Part shown: positions 11,896 through 22,617 of the stretch, in pieces
Layout of the letters: every line of letters starts with the position of its first letter
How positions within the stretch are numbered: position 1 is the first letter of the stretch
Assembly: GCA_946902985.2 (NCBI GenBank)
Contig: OX336391.1
Location: 142,727,074-142,791,073, forward strand
DNA length: 64,000 bases
Direction: 5' to 3'
Origin: Meconema thalassinum
Taxonomy: Eukaryota; Arthropoda; Insecta; Orthoptera; Tettigoniidae
Notes under the pieces: model-generated
Database searches by the model: none
Told to the model about the DNA's origin: nothing
The model's input: only the letters and a program-made list of their open reading frames with translations
Made by a program: the position numbers and the translations under genes

Positions 11896-12410
11896 TACAG
11901 CCCTGCGCGGATAAACAAAACGTTATCCGCATCCGCCCCGCATCCGCCCCGCATCCGCCCCTCATCCGCCCCGCATTCACACGTTTGTTATCCGAATCTA
12001 CTGGCAATACGATAATATTTATAATTAGATAAAGCATTTAGACATTTGAGGAGAAAGTTGTTCTCCTACGCTATGCATGTCATGTGCTATGTTTAAAATG
12101 AATGTTACACAGCCAGAATTGAAACCCTTTTCAGTTCGGAGTGTTAATTATGCATAATTTGAATGAGATTAGCTTAAATCATCATCTTACATTTGTCTTT
12201 AAAAAACAGAACGGAAAAATATGTGTCATAAACATGCGGGTCCCAGTAATGATATTCAACAAGTTCGGATTATAATACAAAAACCATCTGCACATTTACT
12301 CCAAACATTATCCGCAGTTTATCCGCTATCCGCACAGCCATGCAAACTATATCCGCATGGCCGAACATTTTGCGGATATCCGCGGGTTTCCGCATCCGTG
12401 CAGGGTTTTA
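11896..12410 (+). mobile_element. hAT-like MITE with GCGGAT motifs, copy 1
   Basis: Ends are TACAGCCCTGCGCGG and, at the right, the complement of TAAAACCCTGCACGG. Immediately inside the left end is a tandem CCGCATCCGCC array (about 11930-11985); near the right end are several ATCCGC/GCGGAT words (12305-12400). It is the reverse orientation of the copy at 19642-20228. No matching TSD (TTTCGAAA versus GGTATAAC), so one flank may have been rearranged. No transposase. Confidence 0.75.
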
Positions 12411-12487
12411 GGTATAACCTGACGGGCAGACGCAGTTTCCTTTAGCCATGGTCCTCCAGCTGTTAAGCTGTGCGTGAGAGGGGTAGC

Positions 12488-12859
12488 CATCTCTATGAAT
12501 GCAGTACACTTGCATTTGTCCGTTGGCACAGGCTAGAGTAAAATATGGCTTTTCACCGATGTCTCAGTCTCACTCATGGCTGTGATTATATGGAAGCTAC
12601 TGAGGTATGGGTGGTGCTTAGTAATGACATTCAGGGCACAGTCAGTGCCTGTGGATGCTGTGAAAGGTTCTACTCATAGGGTTAGTACTGCTGTTCTGAC
12701 TCAGTGAGGAAAGCAATGGCAAACTACCTCACTCCTCGTCTTGCCTAGTACGCCTCAATATAGCGCTGCCTTGAGTTTTTGTGGGTTTCTACCCACATAA
12801 CCTAACGGCGGTGCGTTTTGAGGATCCAACCAGCTTTCTGGCTGACTACCTAACAGACA
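12488..12859 (+). mobile_element. Retroposon J copy 2 with 12-base TSD
   Basis: Same element as 11219-11592. Flanked by GAGAGGGGTAGC at 12476-12487 and 12860-12871, a perfect 12-base duplication that defines both ends. Confidence 0.88.
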
Positions 12860-12871
12860 GAGAGGGGTAGC

Positions 12872-13289
12872 TGACCTGTACGAGAGTGATAGCTATATTG
12901 TGCTGGAGAGTTGTGACGAGGTTTTGAGCGGTAATTGATCAGAGCAAGCCAGCCTGACGATACAAGGTGCTCAGGAATACATGGTGCCGATTACTGAACA
13001 ATTCAGATGGTGCTATCGTTGCTAGAGCAAGGACTGGAGACCCATGTCAAAGGCGATCCCTAATCTGGACCATTTACTGCAAGGTTTGGCTGCATTGAAC
13101 TTCTCTTTTCTCACTCCACAACACCGCCTCGATGCCATGTCACTACAGTGGGTGCAAAGTTCGGCGCTACTGTAGGGAGCTCTGGTGACACCTTCTGAGA
13201 TCACGGTCATCTCAATGATATCCAGGACGTAGTTCACATTGCTCTAATATTCTAGGGCTCTGAAATAAGTACTGATTGTGACGATATCC
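12872..13289. other. No feature recognised
   Basis: Moderately G+C-rich, no recognisable domain on either strand. Confidence 0.4.
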
Positions 13290-13365
13290 AAGTGATATAA
13301 GCGGCTAAAAGTGCTTGCCTGAAATGCAAGTGTTACGGGTTTGAATCCCGACTGCACTATCATTT
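13290..13365 (+). repeat. tRNA-like SINE head
   Basis: A perfect 5-base anticodon-type stem (CTTGC..GCAAG) encloses the loop CTGAAAT. A B-box-like GGGTTTGAATCCC follows, but acceptor pairing is absent. A similar head is at 14755-14830; both end GACTGCA, which favours a SINE over a tRNA gene. Confidence 0.45.
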
Positions 13366-13899
13366 ACAAGCCTTAATCCTTTATAGGGCAAAACTCTTTC
13401 TTTTTACTTTTATGTGTTTCTTACTTTTTAATGTTTATGTACTTATTTTTAATTTTCAATTTATTTTCTTATAGATTTAATTTTGATATTTTTTATTGAA
13501 TTATTTAATTAACTAATTTCAAATTGATGTTAACAATTATTTTCGTAACTATTTTATAGATATGTTTATTATTTAAATGTTTATATTTATTTTATTATTG
13601 TAATTTTATTTTTATAATTTTTAATTCTAGATTTATATTTCACTTTTACGCTTTACTTGTTAATGTTTTCAGTTTTAAATTGTTTAAAGTTTTATCCAAC
13701 ATATTACGTCAAGTAGATAGGCCTACGTATATAATATTTGATTTTTAGAAAATACTAGCACTTCGGCATTAAAATTCTCCGAAATTTGGCTGAAAGATTC
13801 AGCTATCAGCATCTTTGAAAGCATAAACTGTCCTAATGACAGGTAGTTAATAAAGAGACCACTATCCCATAAAGGGTTAATTAATCTATTATTATTCTT
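13366..13899. other. A+T-rich low-complexity DNA
   Basis: About 13390-13700 is very A+T-rich with poly-T interruptions. No gene seen. Confidence 0.5.
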
Positions 13900-14195
13900 T
13901 CTTGTTCCGGTTTGGCCAACTAAGGACCATGTTATTTCAACTGTTTCCTTTTAGCTTTAAAATTAGCCCAGTATTCCTCAATTCGCAAGACAGTGTGGTT
14001 CCTTTATCTCTTTCGTTCACACCTTTGCAGTCTTTAGCGTGGGCTTTGGTTGTAACCTCCGATGTTCGAAGAGTTTTCTCTTAAGCTGGTCACAATCCTA
14101 TATATCTCCACGTGAGATCCCGGTCTTGTGCAGATCTTTTTGTATCTCACTGAACCAGGCTCCCTTTGTCTTTTTCTCCTGGAGAAAAGTGAAAA
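13900..14195 (-). pseudogene. LINE O fragment 2
   Basis: - strand translation shows WFSEIQKDLHKTGISR and DQLKRKLRTSE. Spacing resembles the W...E..KD and basic tract of the other LINE O fragments, and the edge at 13910 begins with the same TTTGGCCAACT word found near 7700. Stops interrupt the frame. Heavily decayed. Confidence 0.5.
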
Positions 14196-14213
14196 TGCGG
14201 TAGGTTAGTCGCG

Positions 14214-14243
14214 TTTATTATTATTATTATTATTATTATTATT
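14214..14243. repeat. (TTA)n microsatellite
   Basis: Ten tandem TTA units. Confidence 0.95.
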
Positions 14244-14569
14244 GCAATTTCAGAGAATCCATTGTCGAGGACACGAGCCGGTGTAATGTTAGGTAACGTC
14301 CGGTAGGACCTGCCATTCACAGAACAGGAACAACATCACATAGCCTTCATAACACTCGTCTCACTTCCTGTCACCGTGGACTTATTTTCTCAATATTCGC
14401 AATATCCTCTGCTCTTTATAGACCACTTCCTCTTGCTTTTACACTGCTTTGGCCATTCTGAGACTGATCTGATTGAGGATAGCCTGGATTTCAGTAGCAC
14501 TACGAAAATTGTTAACAATTTTAATAATTTGACAGAGTGAATAAGATTGGGCTAAAACTATTTCAGTTA

Positions 14570-14625
14570 GTTGGTTATTGTTGTTCTAAGGGGCGGAACA
14601 GCGAGGTCATCTGCCCTTAAAACTA
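14570..14625 (-). repeat. Retroposon R 3'-end fragment
   Basis: The words TTGTTCTAAGGGGCGGAACA and GCGAGGTCATCTGCCC match the R tails at 26040-26124 and 53484-53541 and, less well, 59490-59555. Confidence 0.5.
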
Positions 14626-14754
14626 TTTTAAATTTAAATCTCAAGTCAGGTTCCCACTTTGGTGCACAGATAATGGTGTGTTTTCTCGGCGATCAAAGAT
14701 ATCCCCACGACATTCTGAATTCGTCGCAACAATGCCACTCCATCAAAGACTAGC

Positions 14755-14830
14755 AAATTGGAGTAAGTGGTTAAACGCACCTACCCAGACAGCAGGTGAT
14801 GCGGGTTCAAATTCCGACTGCAGTCATATT
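14755..14830 (+). repeat. tRNA-like SINE head, second copy
   Basis: TAAGTGGTTAAACGCACC (A-box-like) and GCGGGTTCAAATTCCG (B-box-like), ending GACTGCAG as at 13290-13365. SINE-derived; not a functional tRNA. Confidence 0.45.
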
Positions 14831-15249
14831 TTAAAGTTTTTCTCAACATCTATGACTGCTTCAAGGGTGAACTATGTCCTAAAGCGGGTGACAACTAAGA
14901 ATGCTTGCCATTAAAAAGATTAATTGATGTTATTGTTTAAGGATTTCACTCCCATGAACCAAGTTTGAATTGTAAGTAACGCAAATTACTACTGATAGTT
15001 ACTTTTATAACTCAATTTTAATAGCAATGGAGTTACGAAATGTTCGTTACTTTTGTTGTTGTTGTTATTGCCCAAGAAGGGTCTGGAGCATCTTTTAGTG
15101 CCATGTACATGGGTGAGCATTACATGTTTCTTAAAACCGTGTTCGTAGTAATTATCTAGTGTGTGTGTCGGACATTATAAGCGTTTAATCTCTTCTACCC
15201 TAGTCTACACGAACGTACGAGTTCACTCTTATTTTATTTATTTCCCCAG

Positions 15250-15392
15250 GGGAAATCACCTCAGTTCTCCGCGAAAATGCGTCTAGAAGACGAAATAACT
15301 GGATTGGCGTACACAATCGATCATGAAGATCTCGTCAGTGACGATCAAATAAATTCCATCTACAAATGGGCGGGTGAATTTTTATGAAAATG
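15250..15392 (+). CDS. Candidate host exon (143 bases), unassigned
   Basis: This is the only segment resembling a spliced host exon. A T-rich tract (TTATTTTATTTATTTCCCCAG) is followed by an AG acceptor at 15248-15249. A GT donor in strong context (ATG|GTAAGTGC) is at 15393-15394. Read in phase 0 from 15250, a 45-codon frame reads GKSPQFSAKMRLEDE, then AYTIDHEDLVSDDQ, then INSIYKWAGEFL, and ends with TGA at 15385-15387, seven bases before the donor. An internal Met is at 15277. The stop just before the donor means either a terminal coding exon with a 3' UTR intron, an exon read in another frame, or coincidence. I do not recognise the product, and no partner exon or repeat copy was found in the window. 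Confidence 0.3.
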
Positions 15393-15394
15393 GT

Positions 15395-16009
15395 AAGTGC
15401 ATTTATTTCTGCTGTTTCTCCTGTAAACTAGAGACAAATCTATGGGCAGCAATATTAAAATAAATTGGAAATTCAAGGAAACTTTTATCAGACAGAAAAG
15501 GTTGAAGTGAAGTGGACGTTAGTACAGGAGCTTCCCGGGAATCAGTCAAGTCTACACAACCAAATTATCAATTTAGTTATATTTCAGTGTTCAAGCGATT
15601 AACCTAACTAGCCCATTAGAAAAGCTCATAACGCAATAGGAAATTTGATTGTAACGGTTAAGTTACTAAGAAAATAGCTTAGAACGCAATAACTTCAAAA
15701 GTTCACTGCGGTACAAGTTAACGATTCAAAGGGCTTACATACTAAAACGCATAAAACGTACTAAAAAAACAAAAACGATACACTCACTGATGTGTAATGG
15801 ATGAACGGAATAATAGAATTGGTTAAAAAGATTGACGCGTTACAAAGTTTAACTAAAATACTGTAATTGTAAATAGGCCTACTGTTATACATAAGTGTTA
15901 TATACATATTCGCCGAACCTAAGTTAAGCCTAAGTGAGCAGGATCTGATGATGTTCACTTGACAAACGAAACTAGTCATCCAATTAAGCCCCCATTTGTG
16001 TAAGTTTGT
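15395..16009. other. No feature recognised
   Basis: A+T-rich. If 15250-15392 is an exon this is its downstream intron. Confidence 0.4.
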
Positions 16010-16100
16010 ATGAATAAATAAATAAATATAAAAATAAATAAATAAATATAAAAATAAATAAATAAATTAATAAAAAAAATAAAAAATAAAAAATATTTAT
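16010..16100. repeat. (AAAT)n-type low-complexity repeat
   Basis: AATAAATAAATAT and AAAAATAAAT words repeat almost without interruption. Confidence 0.85.
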
Positions 16101-16126
16101 TAAATGCTTGTTTGATTTAATTATTA

Positions 16127-16585
16127 TTATTATTTTCGTTTCGGTCATCTAGGGACCACGAGCCAATTTCAATGCTTTGTCCTTTGCTGTTCCTTCTTCT
16201 TCCTCCAGTATTCCTTCATCATCTCACTATGCTTCCTCTTCCTTTCCTCGGACCATTTTGAGCCGGTCTTCTTTCCCTTCCTCCCTTGGAATCCTTCCAT
16301 TTATAGCACTTTTTGCCTAAAAATATATCTCCGTGGTGTATCTTCTTCGCTGATATTGTTTCTTTCCGAATCCTTTTTCACTTCTTGTACCCAGGTTGTT
16401 GTCGACTTCTTGTTCCACAGGAATGTGAAGATCTGCTTGGTTAACCTACTGTCATCCATCCTGTACAAATGTCCAAAAAATAGCTGTCTCCTCTTCCGTA
16501 TTGTTTCTGATGTTTTCTATTTTTCGATATATTTCATCATTACTTCTTTATTTCCAGAATCCTGCAGTTTTTAAAGGACCGAGTA
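16127..16585 (-). pseudogene. LINE O fragment 3: reverse transcriptase C-terminus
   Basis: The best preserved of three LINE O fragments. On the - strand from about 16475 down it reads LFFGHLYRMDDSRLTKQI, then STTTWVQEVKKDSE, then ISEED, RYIFRQKV, GRIPREEGKK and finally SEERKRKHSEMMKEYW before a stop. The terminal lysine- and glutamate-rich helix matches the end of fragment 1 at 7718-8075. Only the post-palm C-terminus is present, with a frameshift in the middle. Non-functional. Confidence 0.65.
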
Positions 16586-17297
16586 TTTTATATTATTTTA
16601 TTTATTTATTTCAGGAAAATAATTGTTATTCCCGCCCAATCTAACTAGGTACACTCGTGTTAACCGACTGAAAAGCGATTCTGAGATTGAGGGCCTAATG
16701 ACCTGAAATGAGATACCATCCCACCATCTGCCTGGTGAGATTTAATAAAATCTGGGAATACATCACACTCAGGATATTCACTGTCGAAGCAGAGATTCGA
16801 TTCTCGGATCCTCCGAGGTGCACATAACGGGCTCAGCTATCCTGCTACTTTGACACTGTTCAAGAGAACTATTCTTGCGGATGAGCAGTCTATTGCTGTC
16901 GAATATAATAAATTATTGTGTTCCTTTGAGGGATTCCTACTCCTGGCTTCCTGCAGAAACCCAACCGGTGACCGTTCTTAACGAGATTACACTCGCTGGG
17001 CTCGATAAAGTGCACCAAGTGGCGTTCCATGTTTCGCGACGGTCTACAGAACAGCCTCGATTTGGAGAAGTGTGACCTTCACAAGGGTCAGAGGCCAGAG
17101 GGTTCACAACCTTCTCAACTATCACGGTCTCTATCCAGCTGGAACCATGGAGATGTAATCTGCTACCCCTGCGCAGACAGGTCAAGTGCATCAGAACTGC
17201 ACGACTTCACAAATATTTGACGAGAAAGTGTGCGCTTCAGAAATATGGGTCACCTGCAGACATCATCTTTTGTGGTAAAAAAGAAAAAAGAAAACAA
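16586..17297. other. No assignable feature; possible SINE debris
   Basis: 16600-16615 is TTATT-rich. A - strand B-box-like word lies near 16795-16805 within decayed sequence. Nothing firm. Confidence 0.35.
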
Positions 17298-18374
17298 GAA
17301 GTTCCGTGACGAACTAAAGAGCTTACTTTTCATGCCAATGATTATTCTACAGAATATGAACCTATCTAGAATAATGACGAAATTAAGTTGGTAATATCGA
17401 AATGTCCAATTAGTTCGAAATATTCCTGGTATAATGTAGCCTAATAGAGCACTACCGTTGGCAGCCCTGGTGACTGAATATATTCTTAGTTCCATCTTCT
17501 AAGGTACAGAATACAAATTTTAGTTGAAGTCCAATGGACGTTACATGCAGTTAGACATTGGATCTATCAGCACGCGTAAAAGCATGTTGGCAACAATGTC
17601 ATGCGTGTGCTGGTTAGAAATAATCGGAAATATTATGATATCTTGTTGTGCCAATTTTGGATGAAATCCATTAGTTAGTAAAGAAGTTACATGTATTTTA
17701 AAATTGGACCTATCAGCAAGCATAGAATCATGTTTGCAGCTCTGACTTATATTAATTACTCCAAATTAATCTAGAGTGTCAGGTGCTATACGTGTGCAAA
17801 GTATAGAGCTGTCGGATTGCATACTTTCAGATATATTGGTATTTGGATGAAGAAAATAAAGAGAGCAATTATTAACAGTTGGCAGCTCTGGTGACTCTTA
17901 AGAATACACTCAGTCATATCTGTTTATGTACACATATTACAGACAAAATTTGTTTGAAATCGAATTAATAGTGTAGAAGTTATATGCATTTAAAAATCGG
18001 ACCTATCAGAAGGCTTAACATTATTTTGGCAACACTGTCATGTATGGCCTCCTGGAAATTAAACTGAAATAGTAGAATCTGTATGTGTGCCAATTTTGGA
18101 ATAGCTCCCATGCATACCTTCCATGATATCCAACATGCAGCTCAAGTTTCTATTGCGTTTTTTCAGCAGTTGGTAGCACTGACATAATTTTCAAATATGG
18201 GCTTGAGATATTCCGGTATACATCTTTACTCATACTAAATTTAGTTTCGATTGCTGCAGCCGCTTAGGAGTTGATAGGGGGGGGGGGGGGAGGGACACAC
18301 ACAGACAGCAGACAGACAGAAGGACAGACAGACACACATTTTCCAGGATCGATCTCATAAGTCTAAGTAGGCTA
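17298..18374 (+). mobile_element. Helentron-like element family 2, copy 1
   Basis: Begins GAAGTTCCGTGACGAAC, a GTTC-N6-GAAC mini-palindrome, then TAAAGAGCTTACTTTT. The interior has loosely repeated blocks with 'ggaccTATCAG', 'GGCAACA.TGTCATG' and 'GCCAATTTTGG'. Then come a G-run (about 18278-18291), a (GACA)n microsatellite (18292-18340), CTCATAAGTCTA and the terminal AGTAGGCTA at 18374. The terminal hairpin seen in copy 2 (42716-43835) is deleted here. No coding capacity. These ends with internal repeats and microsatellite resemble non-autonomous Helentron elements of the DINE-1/pearl type; that classification is inference. Confidence 0.7.
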
Positions 18375-18397
18375 AATATACATGAACTTCTAAAAAG

Positions 18398-18536
18398 ATG
18401 GTGTATTGGCTTTCACGGCCCGTGAATTAAAACTCAGCATTTTTTCTAGGTTAATGCCGTGTCCGGGCGCGGACACCAAGAGCTTGCCGATGAGCCAGCT
18501 TGGTGTTCCTAGGCGAAACCCCACACATGACACGGC
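18398..18536 (+). mobile_element. Small foldback family F, copy 2 (truncated)
   Basis: Matches 8207-8382 from ATGGTGTATTGGCTTTCACG through GACACCAAGAGC and AGCCAGCTTGGTG. It stops at GACACGGC where SINE B sequence begins, so the right arm is lost. Confidence 0.8.
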
Positions 18537-18835
18537 TACACCACAGCTGCGAGGGCAGTTCCAGCAAGTCGGGGATAGTAGGTTCGAATCCCAGCGCTGA
18601 TAGCGGCTATCCTGAGTGTGGTTTTTCCCGTATTTTTACTCACTCCCCCATGCAAATACCTGAATAGTACCTTATTTCTAGTACCGAGACGCCTCCCTCA
18701 TTCCTGTCCTCAATACACCTACACACACACAATAATACAGTCATCACATAAATACAGGTTATCAAACAAATTCAACACACACCCAACTACACGGGACTAA
18801 TGGCCAAGATGTCCTAAGCCCCTAAAATGAATTAT
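18537..18835 (+). mobile_element. SINE B, + strand member of a tail-to-tail pair
   Basis: tRNA-like head with B box GTAGGTTCGAATCCCAGC (18570-18590), a diverged body, then the family tail: ACACACAATAATACAGTCAT, ACAGGTTATCA, ACACACCCAACTACACGGGA and CCCCTAAAATGAA. Confidence 0.7.
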
Positions 18836-18836
18836 T

Positions 18837-18912
<76 letters not shown>
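18836..18912. repeat. (AAC)n microsatellite, about 25 units
   Basis: Uninterrupted AAC repeats joining the tails of two opposite SINE B copies. Other SINE B copies end in only 3-5 AAC units. Confidence 0.95.
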
Positions 18913-19480
18913 GGAAATTTGCGACATCGTGGTCATGTAGCCCCAGATTCGTGTGTGCATAATCTGACTATTAACCTGTGTCATTGTGATGCCTATAGCA
19001 GTGTGTGTATTTGTAATTGGTGCCAGGGTTCAAGTTGGAGGCGGCAGGTAAGTACCGTGCACTTAGGTGAGTGTAGAATTTGTCTTATAAGCTGTGTTGT
19101 TGTGGTGTCTAAAGTAGTTTGTGTATTAGTAATTGGGGCTATGATTAAGGTTGGAGGCGGCAGGTAAGTACCGTATGTGTACAATTTGTCTGATAAGATG
19201 TATTATTGTGGTGTCTATAGTTGTGTGGGTGTATTTATGATGCAGGTGAGGATTGGGAAGGAGGCGGCGATGGACTTAAGTTAGGAACCATCCCGATATT
19301 TGCCTCGGGAAGGAGTGGGGAAACCGCAGAAAATCCTTTGCAGAATGGCTGAAGTGGGAATGGAACCCACCTTAGTTTTGCCCCTGCAGCACTCAGACCA
19401 GAATTGAATTTCCTGACAGTGCTGGGAATCAAACCCGGAGTTTCGGACTGACAGCCACGAGATGGTAGCACCACGAGATG
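18913..19480 (-). mobile_element. SINE B, - strand member, with its tail repeated three times
   Basis: On the - strand: head near 19400-19480 (B box CCGGGTTTGATTCCC), body with a GGTGGGTTCCATTCCC box, then the tail. The tail module (GGAGGCGGCAGGTAAGTACC plus the CTGATAA..TGTG region) occurs three times in tandem with a period near 116 bases (about 18925-19260). Confidence 0.75.
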
Positions 19481-19641
19481 GTCCTTTTTATAACAGTTGG
19501 TATGAAGCAACCGCTAAACAAATCGGGCTCAGATTCGGCTCAAATAAAAGTTCTTGGTCTCTAGATGTGTTGAGTGTCTTTAAAAGATAAGAATTGACAC
19601 GGTAAAATTTAAGAAAAATCCAGCACACTATTGACTATGGC

Positions 19642-20228
19642 TAAAGCCCTGCGCGGATACGGATATCCGCGGATAACCGCAAAATTTTTCGCCATGCGGA
19701 GAGCGGATAATCTGCGGATAATGTGCAGAGTAAATTTGCAGATAGTTTTTAGAATACAGCGTTGAACTGGATTTTTTTAAATAATTTTATTTTTTGCAAA
19801 GTTCTGCGTCTTTCTCTTCTTACTATTTCCCTATTTGCTTTCGCTTGGATTGTACGAGAATAATAGAGAAGTGGGAGGAGCCAATCATGGAAATACCCTA
19901 AATTATTGTTTACTTATCCCACCCAAAAAATTATAATACCTGCGCTTGGCTGCGTGGGTATATCCGACGACTAAGTAAGTGTTATAATATCCACCCGCTA
20001 TTTCATTTGCCGTTACTCAGAGGGACTAAACTCAGTCAACATTGTCTTGCGATTCACACAAAGCCCAGGGGGATGAATTTCTCCTCAAATATCTAAATGT
20101 GTTGCTTTAGTACTTTTCGCTTTATCTAATCAATTAAAATATAATTGTAATGTCAGCGGATGCGGAAAACAGTCGTGCGGATGCGGGGCGGATGCGGATA
20201 ACGTTTCGTTTATCCGTGCAGAGCTCTA
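19642..20228 (-). mobile_element. hAT-like MITE with GCGGAT motifs, copy 2, 8-base TSD
   Basis: 587 bases flanked by a perfect 8-base duplication ACTATGGC (19634-19641 and 20229-20236). TIRs are TAAAGCCCTGCGCGG and, complemented, TAGAGCTCTGCACGG (12 of 15 match). About nine GCGGAT/ATCCGC words cluster within 100 bases of each end, none in the middle. An 8-base TSD and TAGAG-type ends fit the hAT superfamily; subterminal motif arrays are known transposase binding sites in that group. No transposase inside, so non-autonomous. Confidence 0.85.
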
Positions 20229-20236
20229 ACTATGGC

Positions 20237-21106
20237 GGGCGAGCATAATCGCCACTACACCAACGCCATCTGCACCAGTTCCCACTCCCTCTTTCTGAAC
20301 TAGCGTCTTTCTCCGCACCCCTTGCTGCAGCATTCACATTGGTTGAGTGTGCAACTGTTGAGTTCGTTCCCAATTAATCAGTAAGTTTTTCGTACTGAAC
20401 AAGTTTCTTCATGCACATTTTGGCCTTCGACATGTGTCACTATCAGCTAAATTTAATTGCGCTACAGAAATGTCCGGCCTTGGAGGTTTTGCTTTTTCCA
20501 CACTTGTATATTTATCACAATGACCTACAGGCGATGTTGATCATACTAACATGTATGAGCTAAACAGACATACAGCATTCCTTCACACTCGCCGTGAGAA
20601 ACATTGTAGTTTCAGCACATTATACTAGCTGTTTTGACTTATGTCTCCTTTTAACATTCAATTATATGTGGGTGTAACTTTGAGCGCTTATCATCACATT
20701 TGCATTTTACACGTGTTGGCGTGGCACAGTTGAGATAAAATTAATGTATTCTTCTGACTGTATGTGCCGTAAAGCTGACCACAAGAATCCAGAATAGTCA
20801 CACAATTATTACATTTTTAACGAGTTTCATACACGTGTGACCACAAATTAATTTCACAAAATAATCAGTATATCTGAAATACATTTCTTGAATTTCGGCC
20901 TATATGTTCATATTTTTTGGACGCTTTGTTAAGGGAGAATGGCGAAGAATTTTGAGCAATGCGATTGGTTTTTTAATACCTGTGTTGCCTTATTTCCCAA
21001 AAAACTCAATATTCTCAAAAATCTCTAGTAGATTGCATTATTCGTTTCTCGGTTTAGAAGTGATTGTAATATAAGTTGGGATATTGAAATGACCCTTCTT
21101 TGGTCA
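20237..21106. other. No gene; part of a decayed duplicated repeat
   Basis: 20935-21005 contains GGGAGAATGGCGAAG, GCGATTGG and CTGTGTTGCCTTATTTCCCA-type sequence that recurs at 21472-21530, suggesting ends of one older element interrupted by SINE C. Confidence 0.45.
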
Positions 21107-21118
21107 CAATTTGAAAAC

Positions 21119-21352
21119 TTAATAATAATAATAATGTTATTGGTTTTACGTCCCTTTTGACTACTACAGCTTTTAGAGCCGCCGGGGTGCCAGAAATTTG
21201 CCTCGAAGGGGATTTTTAACGTGCGAGTAAATCTACCGACACGGCTCCCTCGCATTTGCGCACCTTCAAATGCCAACTGGCTGCGCCAGGATTCGATCCT
21301 GCAACCATGGGAACAGCAAGCGAGAACGTTACCACTGAGCCACGCAGCCAGC
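21119..21352 (-). mobile_element. SINE C copy 1
   Basis: On the - strand: tRNA-like head GCGTGGCTCAGTGGTAACGT with B-box GGATCGAATCCTGG, body 'gcacaaatgcgagggagccg', tail CCAATAACATTATTATT. TSD CAATTTGAAAAC / CAATTTGTAAAC (11 of 12) at 21107-21118 and 21353-21364. Confidence 0.85.
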
Positions 21353-21484
21353 CAATTTGTAAACAAATAACGAGGCAAAAACATTAACCATATTCTACGG
21401 ATTTACTTCGGTAACTTATTAAATTGCTTTGACATCTGTTAATACTCAATATGTTTTCTTCTTTATAGTTTAGGGAGAATAAAG

Positions 21485-21570
21485 AATGCGATTGTTTATT
21501 TAATAACTGTGTTGCCTTATTTCCCAAAAGGTAAGGCAACAGAGTTTAAAAAAACACAATCGCATTGAGT
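21485..21570. repeat. Hairpin with GTTGCCTTA stem
   Basis: TGCGATTGT...CTGTGTTGCCTTATT is followed by the complement AAGGCAACAGAG...ACAATCGCA around AAAGG. The left half repeats sequence at 20958-21000. Confidence 0.7.
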
Positions 21571-22087
21571 ATTAACCAGGATCAAAGCAATTTGTTAAGT
21601 TTGAAAACAAATACAAACAAGAAATAAATACGGTTCGAAAAAAAAAAAAACAATTTTACAAGTGACCAAGAAAAGTAAAATAAGGCAGGTCTTGTTTTAG
21701 AATTATATTTATGATTTATCAGCCCGGATTGTTGCGTAAATACAAAATAACGCCCGACCACAGACTGCCAATTATACGCAGATTAAGAAAATAGAAGTAT
21801 TGTTGCAAGATAACAGCCCCACACGCTGATTATAGAGTATTGCGATTCGAAGTTACTTGATCACTCTCTCTACAGCTATAACCTATCTGAGTGAATCTAC
21901 TGATTGAATAAATTTATCATTCTTATTTAATGAGTCCTCAGAATTAATTCTGATTTTGAAGTGAATTGGGGCATATAAAATCAAGATGAATAAGTAATTT
22001 AAATGAGCAATTAAGAAAGTTCACTGAACGATAATTCAATATCTCTTCAAGGCCATATTGACTCTTTCATAACAAGACATGGCAAGA

Positions 22088-22606
22088 GGCTTCAGTGGCG
22101 TAGTTGGTAGTATGTTGAGCTTCTATGTTCAAGGTCGCGAGTTCAAACCCGGCCGAAGTTGAAGTCGACGGAATTTTTAAGAGCGTTAAAAATCCCTCAG
22201 TATGCCTTCCTTCGGAGGGAAAGTAAAGCTGGCGGTCCCACGTCATATATTTACGGCATGAAAAAGAACCATACACTAACTACACTTGTGTGAAGCCAAA
22301 ATTTGTGAGTTAGAATTGATAACACTCTGTTAGTTCCAACGTTCGCCGCCCGGTGCTGACTGCGATGCCATCTAGTAGCCAAGTCCACAAGCTAGGTGTC
22401 GTGGACGGTAGCATTTGGTAGCAAAAATAGGAACTACTTGAAATTATTGTCTGTAGTACTTATTTGAATAAAAAAACAGATTACACACACTAATACAGCC
22501 ATCGCAAATAACACCGGTTATCAGACAGATTCTACACACACCCAAAGTACACGGGACTACATGACCGCGTTGTCGCAGCCCCTAAACTAAAGAACCAACC
22601 AACCAG
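22088..22606 (+). mobile_element. SINE A copy 1 with 11-base TSD
   Basis: tRNA-derived head: GGCTTCAGTGGCGTAGTTGG (A box) and GCGAGTTCAAACCCGGCC (B box). The body holds 'ttaagagcgttaaaa' and 'ccttcggagggaaagtaaag'. The tail ends CCCCTAAACTAAAGAACC (AACC)n. TSD ACATGGCAAGA / ACTTGGCAAGA (10 of 11) at 22077-22087 and 22607-22617. Confidence 0.88.
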
Positions 22607-22617
22607 ACTTGGCAAGA

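Noticed and set aside
13290..13365. Possible tRNA-Phe (GAA in a 7-base loop with a perfect stem)
   Set aside because: The acceptor stem is absent, the T stem is mismatched, and a similar degenerate head occurs at 14755-14830.
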